From: Ga0077555 sp963746315
GTDB taxonomy: Bacteria > Pseudomonadota > Alphaproteobacteria > Rhizobiales > Hyphomicrobiaceae
DNA length: 64,000 bases
Reading direction: 5' to 3'
Assembly: GCA_963746315.1 (NCBI GenBank)
Contig: CAVVAR010000001.1
Coordinates: forward strand, 124,001 to 188,000
Numbering within the stretch: position 1 is the first letter of the stretch; each line of letters starts with the position of its first letter. Of the stretch, positions 1-7,271 are shown piece after piece. Made by a program: the position numbers and the translations under genes. The notes under the pieces were generated by a model, which was not told the origin of the DNA, made no database searches, and was given only the letters and a program-made list of their open reading frames with translations.

Positions 1-45
1 AGCGCGGCGAGCCGGGGTCGCTTCGTCAATGGTGGCGAAGTTTGT

Positions 46-363
46 TTAGGGGTCGAAGCCGGCCCGGCGGACGACATGATCGAATAGGTCAGCCCAGGTG
101 GGGTTGTCGCGCTCGACAAGCTCGATCTTCCAGTCCCGGCGCCAGCGCTTCATCGACCGCTCTCGCCGGGCGGCAACGTCAGCCTCGGAATGCTCTTCGA
201 AGTAAACTAGGCGATCCACGTTGTAGCGCTGGGTGAATCCTTTGAGCAGCTGCTCGCGGTGCTCGTGGGCACGTCTCGGCAGATCGCTGGTCATTCCTAC
301 ATAGAGGACGCCACGCGGCTCGTTCGTCATGATGTAAACGCTGTAGGTCTTGCTCGCGTACAT
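46..363 (-). CDS. GIY-YIG domain nuclease-like protein
   Basis: A 105-residue protein that is a single GIY-YIG endonuclease domain of the small YhbQ/UPF0213 type. The two signature beta strands are visible near the N-terminus as VYI (residues 9-11) and YVG (22-24), followed by an arginine-rich helix (DLPRRAHEH) that supplies the usual catalytic Arg. This family consists of stand-alone domains whose cellular role is poorly defined; a part in DNA repair or structure-specific cleavage is only inferred. It is transcribed away from ileS and occupies the place where ribF often lies in related genomes. The ATG at 363 gives a full-length domain with no extra N-terminus. Confidence 0.88.
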   Translation of the reverse strand: MYASKTYSVYIMTNEPRGVLYVGMTSDLPRRAHEHREQLLKGFTQRYNVDRLVYFEEHSEADVAARRERSMKRWRRDWKIELVERDNPTWADLFDHVVRRAGFDP

Positions 364-396
364 GGGCGGTTGAGTGGGAGATTGTTCTCTAAGCGA

Positions 397-445
397 CCCC
401 GGCTCTGCGCCGAGCGACCTGATGGTCGCCTGGCTTCGGCCGGGG
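397..445 (+). repeat. REP-like palindrome, family 1 copy A
   Basis: Starts CCCCGGCTCTGCGC and ends TTCGGCCGGGG, so the ends can pair into a long imperfect hairpin. The same design recurs at 21815-21860 and, inverted, at 49101-49139. It lies in the gap between the GIY-YIG gene and ileS. Confidence 0.65.
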
Positions 446-605
446 ACGCAAGTGAAGGGGTGGGGCTTTGCACGGGGCGTTGCTCGAAGAAGGTGATGAG
501 CCTCGTTCTTTCAACGTGCTGGATCGAGGCTTGATCGGTTGGTAGAAGCGCCAGCAGCGAATTTCCTGGCGCCGTCTCAATTCGGCGCCCGACCGGACGA
601 GAGCC

Positions 606-3600
606 ATGGCGAACGACAAGAAGTCCCCTAACAACGCGCCTTCCGGCCAGCTTGCGGAACGCGGGTCGGAAGGCGCCTCACCAACCGGGTCGCCAGCTGC
701 CACCGAAAGAGACTGGGGACAGACGCTGTTCCTGCCGAAGACGGATTTCCCGATGCGGGCGGGACTGCCGCAGATGGAGCCGAAGCTGCTCGAACGTTGG
801 CAGCGGATCGACCTGTATTCCAAGTTGCGGGCGGCGTCGAAGGGGCGGGCGCGGTTCACGCTGCACGACGGGCCGCCCTACGCCAACGGCAACATCCACA
901 TCGGGCATGCGCTGAACAAGATCCTCAAGGATCTCGTGACGCGCAGCCAGCAGATGCTGGGCTTCGACAGCAACTACGTGCCGGGCTGGGACTGCCACGG
1001 CCTCCCGATTGAGTGGAAGATCGAGGAGGAGTACATGGCCAAGGGGCGGCCGAAGCCGAACTTCAAGGACCCGGCCGCGATGCAGGCGTTCCGGGCCGAG
1101 TGCCGCGCCTTCGCCGAGCATTGGATGGGCGTGCAGTCGGCCGAGTTCCAGCGGCTGGGTGTGGAGGGCGACTGGAAGCACCCTTACACGACGATGACGT
1201 TTCCGGCCGAGGCGCAGATCGCGCGCGAGCTGATGAAGTTCGCCGAGACGGATCAGCTCTATCGCGGCTCGAAGCCGGTGATGTGGAGTGTGGTCGAGAA
1301 GACGGCCCTGGCGGAGGCCGAGGTCGAGTACCAGGACTACCAGAGCGACATGGTGTGGGTGAAGTTTCCGGCGTTGGGGCACGTCGCCTACCTGGGCGAG
1401 CAGGCGGCGGTGCATCATGCCGACGGCGCATTCGTTGTGATTTGGACCACGACGCCGTGGACTTTGCCGGGCAACCGCGCGATCTGCTTCAACTCGAAGC
1501 TCGACTACGGGCTCTTCAAGGTGACGGGCGCGCCAGAGAACAACTGGGCCAAGGTCGGCGAGACCTACGTGCTCGCCGACAAGCTGGCGGCCGATGTGAT
1601 GAAGGCAGGCAAGGTCGAAGCTTTCGAGCGCCTCGGCTCTGTCAGCGGCGAAGAGCTGGCGAAGCTAGTCTGCGCCCATCCGTTGCGCGGCCAAATCCAA
1701 GCCGCCGTGCAAGAGGCCGCCCCTCACCCTAACCCTCTCCACGCTCAAGCGCAGGGAGAGGGGAGAGGGGACGCGTACGCCTTCGACGTGCCGCTGTTGG
1801 ACGGCGACCATGTCACCGACGACGCGGGGACGGGGTTTGTGCACACGGCGCCGGGGCATGGGCGTGAGGATTTCGACATCTGGACGGCGTCGACGCGCAG
1901 GCTGATCGCGATGGGTGTCGATCCGGCGATCCCCTACACCGTCGACGAGAATGGTGCCTTTACGAAGGATGCGCCGGGGTTCGAGGGTGAGCGGATCATC
2001 ACGGACAAGGGCGAGAAGGGTAAGGCCAACGACGCGGTGATCAAGAAACTGGCCGAGGCCGGCATGATGGTCGCGCGCGGGCGGCTCAAGCACCAGTACC
2101 CGCACTCGTGGCGCTCAAAGAAGCCGGTAATCTTCCGCAACACGCCCCAGTGGTTCATCCACATGGACAAGGAGATCCCGTTCCTCGAGCAGGTGAGCCG
2201 TGAGCATCGCGAGAAGCTTCGGGCGGCTGGGCTGACGGACGGTCACAACTCCGCGATCCCGAAGACGCTGCGCGAGGTGTCGCTGCAGGCCATCCGCGAG
2301 ACGGAGTGGGTGCCGGCGTCGGGCGAGAACCGCATCGCGGGCATGATCGAGGCGAAGCCGGATTGGGTGATCTCGCGGCAGCGGGCGTGGGGCGTGCCGA
2401 TCACGGTGTTCGTGAAGAAGGGCACCAACGAGGTGCTGGTCGACCCGGAGGTGAACGCGCGTATCTATGAGGCGATGTACGCCGAAGGTGCGGATGCCTG
2501 GTTTACGGACAGCGATGGCGCGCGGTTTCTGAAGGCGCCAACCAAGATGGCGCCGGAGGGCCGTAATCCGGCAGACTACGAGAAGGTCAATGACGTTCTC
2601 GACGTGTGGTTCGACTCGGGCAGCACCCACACCTACGTGCTCGAGGACAAGGAGCATTTTCCGGGGCTCTATGGCTTCAAGCGCAAGGTGGATGGGGGTC
2701 GGGACACCGTCATGTATCTCGAGGGCTCGGACCAGCATCGCGGCTGGTTCCATTCCTCGCTGATCGAGTCATCGGGGACGCGCGGGCGGGCGCCTTACGA
2801 CGTGGTGCTGACGCACGGCTTCTGCCTCGACGAGAAGGGGCAGAAGATGTCGAAGTCCGTCGGCAACGTGACGGCGCCGCAGGACGTGATCGCCAAATCG
2901 GGCGCCGATATTCTGCGGCTGTGGGTGGCGTCGTCGGACTATGCGGACGATCTCCGGATCGGGCCGGAGATCCTGAAGACGTTCTCGGACAACTACCGAA
3001 AGATCCGGAATACGCTGCGCTGGATGCTGGGCACGCTGGCGCATTATTCCTTGGCGCCTTCGGATGCCCGGCCTTTGGTGGCGCCTTCGGATGCCCACAC
3101 GGCATCCGGCGCGTGGATACTCGCGCCTTCAGGTGCGGGTGGTGCTGGGATGCCGGAACTCGAACGGCTGATGCTGCACCGGCTCGCCGAGCTGGATCAG
3201 GTCGTGCGCAAGGCTTATGCCGAGTACGACTACAAGCGCGTGGTGGCGCAACTCTCGCAGTTCATGAACACGGAGCTTTCGGCTTTCTACTTCGATATCC
3301 GCAAGGACGCGCTCTACTGCGAGCCGCCGTCATCGGCGAAGCGAAAGGCGGCGCTGGCGACGGTCGAGCAGATCTTCCGGTGCACGACCGTGTGGCTGGC
3401 GCCGATCTTGTCGTTCACCACCGAGGAAGCGTGGCTCGCGCGGTATGGCGACGAGGACGGCCGCTCGGTGCATCTCGAGACGTTTCCCGAGATACCGGCT
3501 GGCTGGCGTGACGATGCGCTCGATCAGAAGTGGGACAAGATCCGGCGGGTCAGGTCGGTTGTGACGGGGGCGCTCGAGATCGAGCGGGCGGCCAAACGGA

Positions 3601-3911
3601 TCGGGTCCAGCCTCGAGGCGGCGCCGCTCGTTTATCTCGCGGACCAGGGGTTGATGGACGCATTGGACGGGATCGATCTGGCGGAAATCTGCATCACGTC
3701 GGGCATCGGGATCACGGTGGATGATGCGCCGCCGGCGGAGGCGTTCAAGCTGGCGGACGTGCCGGGTGTCGCGGTCGTCTCGCAGCGAGCGGCGGGTAGC
3801 AAGTGTGCCCGCTCGTGGCGGTTCACGATGGATGTGGGCAGCGATCCAGATTACCCCGAGCTATCGGCGCGGGATGCAGCGGCAATGCGGGAGATCGACG
3901 GTCGGGCGTGA
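606..3911 (+). CDS. ileS: isoleucyl-tRNA synthetase
   Basis: Charges tRNA-Ile with isoleucine in the cytoplasm. The 1101-residue protein has the class I signature HIGH at residues 98-101 and KMSKS in GQKMSKSVGNV. The CP1 editing domain carries the conserved GTGFVHTAPGHG segment, and the protein is longer than the usual 940-1000 residues. The extra length comes from an N-terminal extension and two low-complexity insertions (about residues 372-389 and 817-848) that coincide with palindromic DNA repeats, described separately. The C-terminal zinc-ribbon cysteines are mostly gone: only one Cys remains in SKCARSW, as is common in alphaproteobacterial IleS. ATG at 606 is the first plausible start. 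Heads a rightward run with the macro-domain gene and lspA. Confidence 0.97.
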   Translation: MANDKKSPNNAPSGQLAERGSEGASPTGSPAATERDWGQTLFLPKTDFPMRAGLPQMEPKLLERWQRIDLYSKLRAASKGRARFTLHDGPPYANGNIHIGHALNKILKDLVTRSQQMLGFDSNYVPGWDCHGLPIEWKIEEEYMAKGRPKPNFKDPAAMQAFRAECRAFAEHWMGVQSAEFQRLGVEGDWKHPYTTMTFPAEAQIARELMKFAETDQLYRGSKPVMWSVVEKTALAEAEVEYQDYQSDMVWVKFPALGHVAYLGEQAAVHHADGAFVVIWTTTPWTLPGNRAICFNSKLDYGLFKVTGAPENNWAKVGETYVLADKLAADVMKAGKVEAFERLGSVSGEELAKLVCAHPLRGQIQAAVQEAAPHPNPLHAQAQGEGRGDAYAFDVPLLDGDHVTDDAGTGFVHTAPGHGREDFDIWTASTRRLIAMGVDPAIPYTVDENGAFTKDAPGFEGERIITDKGEKGKANDAVIKKLAEAGMMVARGRLKHQYPHSWRSKKPVIFRNTPQWFIHMDKEIPFLEQVSREHREKLRAAGLTDGHNSAIPKTLREVSLQAIRETEWVPASGENRIAGMIEAKPDWVISRQRAWGVPITVFVKKGTNEVLVDPEVNARIYEAMYAEGADAWFTDSDGARFLKAPTKMAPEGRNPADYEKVNDVLDVWFDSGSTHTYVLEDKEHFPGLYGFKRKVDGGRDTVMYLEGSDQHRGWFHSSLIESSGTRGRAPYDVVLTHGFCLDEKGQKMSKSVGNVTAPQDVIAKSGADILRLWVASSDYADDLRIGPEILKTFSDNYRKIRNTLRWMLGTLAHYSLAPSDARPLVAPSDAHTASGAWILAPSGAGGAGMPELERLMLHRLAELDQVVRKAYAEYDYKRVVAQLSQFMNTELSAFYFDIRKDALYCEPPSSAKRKAALATVEQIFRCTTVWLAPILSFTTEEAWLARYGDEDGRSVHLETFPEIPAGWRDDALDQKWDKIRRVRSVVTGALEIERAAKRIGSSLEAAPLVYLADQGLMDALDGIDLAEICITSGIGITVDDAPPAEAFKLADVPGVAVVSQRAAGSKCARSWRFTMDVGSDPDYPELSARDAAAMREIDGRA
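636..676 (+). repeat. inverted repeat inside the ileS N-terminal extension
   Basis: Perfect 10-bp arms GCGCCTTCCG (636-645) and CGGAAGGCGC (667-676) flank a 21-base loop. The element encodes part of the nonconserved N-terminal tail of IleS (about residues 11-24). The arm resembles the GCGCCTTCGGATGC motif found at 3054-3108 and 32147-32286. Confidence 0.55.
1719..1770 (+). repeat. palindromic CCCTCACCCTAACCCTCTCC-type element within ileS
   Basis: CCCCTCACCCTAACCCTCTC followed, after a short spacer, by GGGAGAGGGGAGAGGGG: a long imperfect inverted repeat. A second copy lies at 16449-16520. The copy in ileS is read through in frame and adds a Pro/His/Gly/Gln-rich loop just before the VPLLDGDHVT strand of the editing domain. 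Confidence 0.75.
3054..3130 (+). repeat. palindromic GCGCCTTCGGATGCC-type element within ileS
   Basis: GCGCCTTCGGATGCC occurs at 3054-3068 and again at 3081-3095. The second copy pairs with GGCATCCGGCGC (3101-3112) across a 5-base loop, with 8 perfect central pairs (3088-3095 with 3101-3108). A degenerate third GCGCCTTC follows at 3124. It encodes the Ala/Pro/Ser-rich stretch joining the catalytic domain to the anticodon-binding helices. Related sequence: tandem repeat at 32147-32286. Confidence 0.7.
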
Positions 3912-4014
3912 GGCCTCGCTAGAGAGAGGCGAGAGTGCTGCTTGCATTCTCGCCCGGGGCCCGTCTTCGCGGTGATGACGTCAAGAGGGTAAGTCTCGAG
4001 CGAGAGGACAGCCG

Positions 4015-4479
4015 ATGCGCACGATCAGCGGGGACCTCATAGCGCTTGCCAAGGCCGGGCGGTTCGACGTGATCGTGCATGGCTGCAATTGCTTCCATAC
4101 GATGGGCGGGGGCCTCGCGGCGCAGGTACGGCGGCATTTTCCCGAAGCGTACGAAGCGGACCTGGCTACACCACACGGTGACAGGGCCAAGCTCGGGACA
4201 TGCTCGTTTGCCGTGGTGGAGCGCGATGGGGTGCGATTCACGGTCGTCAATGCCTACACGCAGTTCCACCCGAGCATGGGTGGCGGCGTCGATGTCGACT
4301 ATGACGCGGTGCGTGATGCCATGGGATGCCTCAAGAGGCGCCATGCGGGCGCCCGAATCGGGGTGCCCCAAATCGGGGCCGGGCTCGCGGGCGGAGACTG
4401 GGCTCGGATCGAGGGCATCGTCCGCGACGTGCTCGGCGATGAGGACGTGACGATCGTCACATTCAGCGGGGCGGCATGA
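4015..4479 (+). CDS. macro domain protein (ADP-ribose-binding type)
   Basis: A 154-residue stand-alone macro domain. The ligand-binding elements are visible: VIVHGCNCFHTMGGGLA near residues 19-35 (the Asn- and Gly-rich loop that contacts the distal ribose) and GVPQIGAGLAGG near 117-128 (the phosphate loop). Macro domains bind or hydrolyse ADP-ribose, ADP-ribose-phosphate or O-acetyl-ADP-ribose. The exact substrate cannot be told here. The closest-looking proteins belong to the short phage/bacterial Appr-1-p phosphatase-like group. Its stop codon overlaps the lspA start (ATGA at 4476-4479), so the two are probably translated together. It follows ileS by about 100 bases. Confidence 0.9.
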   Translation: MRTISGDLIALAKAGRFDVIVHGCNCFHTMGGGLAAQVRRHFPEAYEADLATPHGDRAKLGTCSFAVVERDGVRFTVVNAYTQFHPSMGGGVDVDYDAVRDAMGCLKRRHAGARIGVPQIGAGLAGGDWARIEGIVRDVLGDEDVTIVTFSGAA

Positions 4480-5000
4480 GCGAACGTTCGGCGAGCGGAT
4501 TGTTGCGATGGGCGTGGGGGCCGGGCTCGCGGTTGGGCTTGTGGGTGATCGTGGTCACGTTCATCGTCGACCAGGCGCACAAGTGGTGGATGATCAACGT
4601 CTACCAGATCCCGAAGGGGCAACGGATCGCGGTGACGCCGTTCCTCGATCTGGTCTACGTCATCAACCGGGGCGTCTCGTACGGGTTGCTCGATAGCGCC
4701 GGACCGTGGCTGCTGACGTCATTCGCGGTACTGGTGGCCGGCGTGCTCTGGGTCTGGTTGTCGCAGGCGGACACGAGCCGACTGTTGGCGGCCAGCCTCG
4801 CACTGATCATCGGCGGAGCGCTGGCGAATGCGCTTGATCGCGTGCATCTGGGCGGGGTTGCCGACTTCTTCTCATTTCATGCCTTCGGATTCTACTGGTA
4901 CGTGTTCAACATTGCGGACGTTGCGATCGTTGCCGGTGTGCTAGGGCTTCTGTATGATTCTTTTGGGACGAGTCGCAATGACGCCTCGAAGGCCGCTTAG
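4476..5000 (+). CDS. lspA: lipoprotein signal peptidase II
   Basis: Integral inner-membrane aspartyl peptidase that cleaves the signal peptide of diacylglyceryl-modified prolipoproteins. The 174-residue protein has four hydrophobic segments and both catalytic aspartates in their conserved contexts: D130 in GGVADFF and D148 in FNIADVAI. Asn64 in NRGVSYG is also conserved. ATG overlaps the preceding stop by four bases. The next gene encodes a lipoprotein, a natural substrate. The ileS-lspA linkage is widespread in bacteria; here a macro-domain gene is wedged between them. Confidence 0.96.
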   Translation: MSERSASGLLRWAWGPGSRLGLWVIVVTFIVDQAHKWWMINVYQIPKGQRIAVTPFLDLVYVINRGVSYGLLDSAGPWLLTSFAVLVAGVLWVWLSQADTSRLLAASLALIIGGALANALDRVHLGGVADFFSFHAFGFYWYVFNIADVAIVAGVLGLLYDSFGTSRNDASKAA

Positions 5001-5024
5001 ACGGCCAAGAACAAGCGACGGGGG

Positions 5025-5486
5025 ATGCGGCACATGACGCAGGCACTGCAGCGAGCAAAGACGTCGGTCGGACGGGTGATGGTTGCCATCGCGTTGCTTG
5101 CGCTGCCCGGATGCGGCGGCGTCGACGGTGTCCAATTCGAGGGCAAGATGTTCGAGGCCGTCGGGTTGACGGGGGCGCTCGGAAAGCGAGCCGAGCCGAA
5201 GACCCAGGCGCGGGCGCCGCTCGTGCTGCCGCCCACCACCGAGACGCTGCCCGAGCCGGGTGCACTGGCCGCCGCGCCGACACAACCGCACATCGCCTGG
5301 CCGGACGATCCCGACAAGAAGCGGGCGGCGAACGAGTCCGCTAAGAAGACGGCCCAGACCGAATTTTGCCGCGACGGTAACTGGAAAGAGAAGGCCATGG
5401 GCGACGAGATCGCCGCCCGGGAAGGGCCAAGCGGTACGTGCGGCAGCATCTTCTCGGTGCTGGGCAAATCGCTATTCGGCGAATAG
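5025..5486 (+). CDS. putative BamF-like (DUF3035) outer-membrane lipoprotein
   Basis: A 153-residue exported protein: basic N-terminus, hydrophobic segment and a lipobox ALPGC with the modified Cys near residue 29. The mature part has a short APLVLPPTTETLPEPG stretch resembling the Pro-rich motif of the alphaproteobacterial DUF3035/BamF family, a subunit of the outer-membrane beta-barrel assembly complex. That family typically sits right here, between lspA and M16 peptidase genes, which supports the assignment. Two later cysteines (FCRDG and GTCGS) could form a disulfide. Seen: lipoprotein features and context. Inferred: the BamF role. ATG at 5025 is used; a second ATG lies three codons later. 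Confidence 0.72.
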   Translation: MRHMTQALQRAKTSVGRVMVAIALLALPGCGGVDGVQFEGKMFEAVGLTGALGKRAEPKTQARAPLVLPPTTETLPEPGALAAAPTQPHIAWPDDPDKKRAANESAKKTAQTEFCRDGNWKEKAMGDEIAAREGPSGTCGSIFSVLGKSLFGE

Positions 5487-5782
5487 GTCGCCAGTCGCTC
5501 AGGCCACTGGCTCTCGGCGATCCAGGTGCGCGCCGTCTGTTGAAGGTGCTCGGCGAGGAACGACCTATTAACGGTCTCGCCTGCTAGGTGCGGCGGATGC
5601 CTGTCGCGGGCCTGCATGAACCCGTTGTCATTTGACATTCATGCTGCGAGCCCCGACATGGAACCCTTGAGCCTGCCGGCAGTGGCGTGCACTGCGGCGC
5701 CCTTCATGGGCGACCGGGCGCAGAGCCGTCCGAGGTGAGGCCGGTCCGGGGCAACGTGGTCCCCAAGTCGTGTGCCGAAGGG

Positions 5783-7252
5783 ATGTCGCCTATGCTTTGC
5801 AGAGGTTTTTTCCTCTCCCGTCCGCTCCGTCTCCCAAATCCTGTCGCAGCCGTGGTGGTCCTGATGCTCTCCTTCTCAGCCTACTTTTCCGAGGCTCATG
5901 CGACGCCCCGGGCGACCGAGTTCGAGCTCAAGAACGGCATGAAGGTGGTCGTGGTCGAGGACCACAGGGCACCGGTGGTGACGCACATGGTCTGGTATCG
6001 GGTCGGCGCCGCCGACGAGCCGCCGGGCGTGTCGGGTATCGCTCATTTCCTCGAGCACCTGATGTTCAAGTCGACGGAGAAAATCGCGAGCGGCGAGTTC
6101 TCGAAGATCGTGTCGCGGCTCGGCGGACAGGACAACGCCTTCACGGGACAGGACGTCACCGCCTATTTCCAGCGGATCGCCAAGGACCGCCTGCCGATCG
6201 TCATGGAGATGGAGGCCGACCGGATGGCCAACCTTCGTCTCCAGGAGAAGGAGGTGCTGACCGAGCGTAACGTGATCCTCGAGGAGCGGCGCTCGCGCAC
6301 GGAGAACAACCCGGCGGCGCTGCTCGACGAGCAGATGAACGCAATGCTCTATCTTTCGCATCCCTATGGGCTGCCAGTGATCGGCTGGGAGCACGAGATG
6401 GCCAAGCTCTCGCCGGAGGATGCGCTGGCTTTCTACAAGCGGTTCTATGCCCCGAACAATGCGATCCTGGTGGTGACGGGTGACGTCACGCCCGAGGAGC
6501 TGATGCCCCTCGCCGAGGCGACCTATGGCAAGATCCCGGCAAATCCCGAGGTGATGGCTCGCCCACGTCCGCAGGAGCCGCCACATCGTGCCGCCCGCCG
6601 TATCGAGTTGAAAGATCCGCGGGCGGGCAAGCCGTCACTGCATCGTAGCTACCTCGCGCCAGCCTATCTCGGTGCCGAGCCGGGTGAGGCCGAGGCACTC
6701 GACCTGTTGTTGAAGGTGCTCGCCTCCGGTCCGACAAGCCGCATCTACAAGAGCCTCGTCATCGACGCGAAGGTCGCCTCCTCTACCGGCGGCTACTATT
6801 CCGGCTCCGCACGGGACAGCGGTAAGATCTCGCTCTATGGCGTGCCGATCGATGGCGTCTCGCTCGAGCAACTCGAGGCGGCGCTCGACAAAGTCGTCGC
6901 GGAGGTGCGGACGAGCGGCATCACCGAGGCGGAGCTCGATCGCGCGAAGAAGTCCTATCTGGCGGACTACATCTACGAGAGCGACAACCAGGCGACACTG
7001 GCGCGGCGCTACGGCTGGTCGCTGACCGTCGGCCGGACGGTCAAGGATATCGAGGAGTGGCCCGACCGCATTGCGAAGGTGTCGCTCGCGGACGTCTCGA
7101 AAGTGGCGGCGAGGTATCTCGACATCCGCCGCTCAGTGACTGGAACGCTGGTGCCGGCGCAACCGGACGTACCGGCCGAGGTCGCCGGCACGCCGCCCAA
7201 GGGGGTACCGTCAACTCCGTCTCCAGCGGCAAAGCCCGGCGGGCGCACCTAA
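5783..7252 (+). CDS. M16 family zinc metallopeptidase (catalytic subunit)
   Basis: Periplasmic or membrane-associated peptidase of the insulinase/mitochondrial-processing-peptidase family. From the ATG at 5783 the protein has 489 residues, with a hydrophobic signal segment (about residues 20-40, ending SEAHA). The inverted zinc motif HFLEH is at residues 88-92, and the downstream Glu region (NVILEERRSRTENNP) supplies the third ligand. An upstream in-frame ATG at 5687 would add 32 residues that do not look like family sequence, so 5783 is preferred. It precedes a second M16 gene lacking the zinc motif; such pairs form catalytic/non-catalytic heterodimers. Confidence 0.93.
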   Translation: MSPMLCRGFFLSRPLRLPNPVAAVVVLMLSFSAYFSEAHATPRATEFELKNGMKVVVVEDHRAPVVTHMVWYRVGAADEPPGVSGIAHFLEHLMFKSTEKIASGEFSKIVSRLGGQDNAFTGQDVTAYFQRIAKDRLPIVMEMEADRMANLRLQEKEVLTERNVILEERRSRTENNPAALLDEQMNAMLYLSHPYGLPVIGWEHEMAKLSPEDALAFYKRFYAPNNAILVVTGDVTPEELMPLAEATYGKIPANPEVMARPRPQEPPHRAARRIELKDPRAGKPSLHRSYLAPAYLGAEPGEAEALDLLLKVLASGPTSRIYKSLVIDAKVASSTGGYYSGSARDSGKISLYGVPIDGVSLEQLEAALDKVVAEVRTSGITEAELDRAKKSYLADYIYESDNQATLARRYGWSLTVGRTVKDIEEWPDRIAKVSLADVSKVAARYLDIRRSVTGTLVPAQPDVPAEVAGTPPKGVPSTPSPAAKPGGRT

Positions 7253-7271
7253 CGAAGGACGAAGCTCTCCC

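Noticed and set aside
4997..5638. 213-residue minus-strand frame over the BamF-like gene
   Set aside because: Mostly antisense to the lipoprotein gene. The first 50 codons in 5487-5638 look slightly coding-like, but no family is recognisable.
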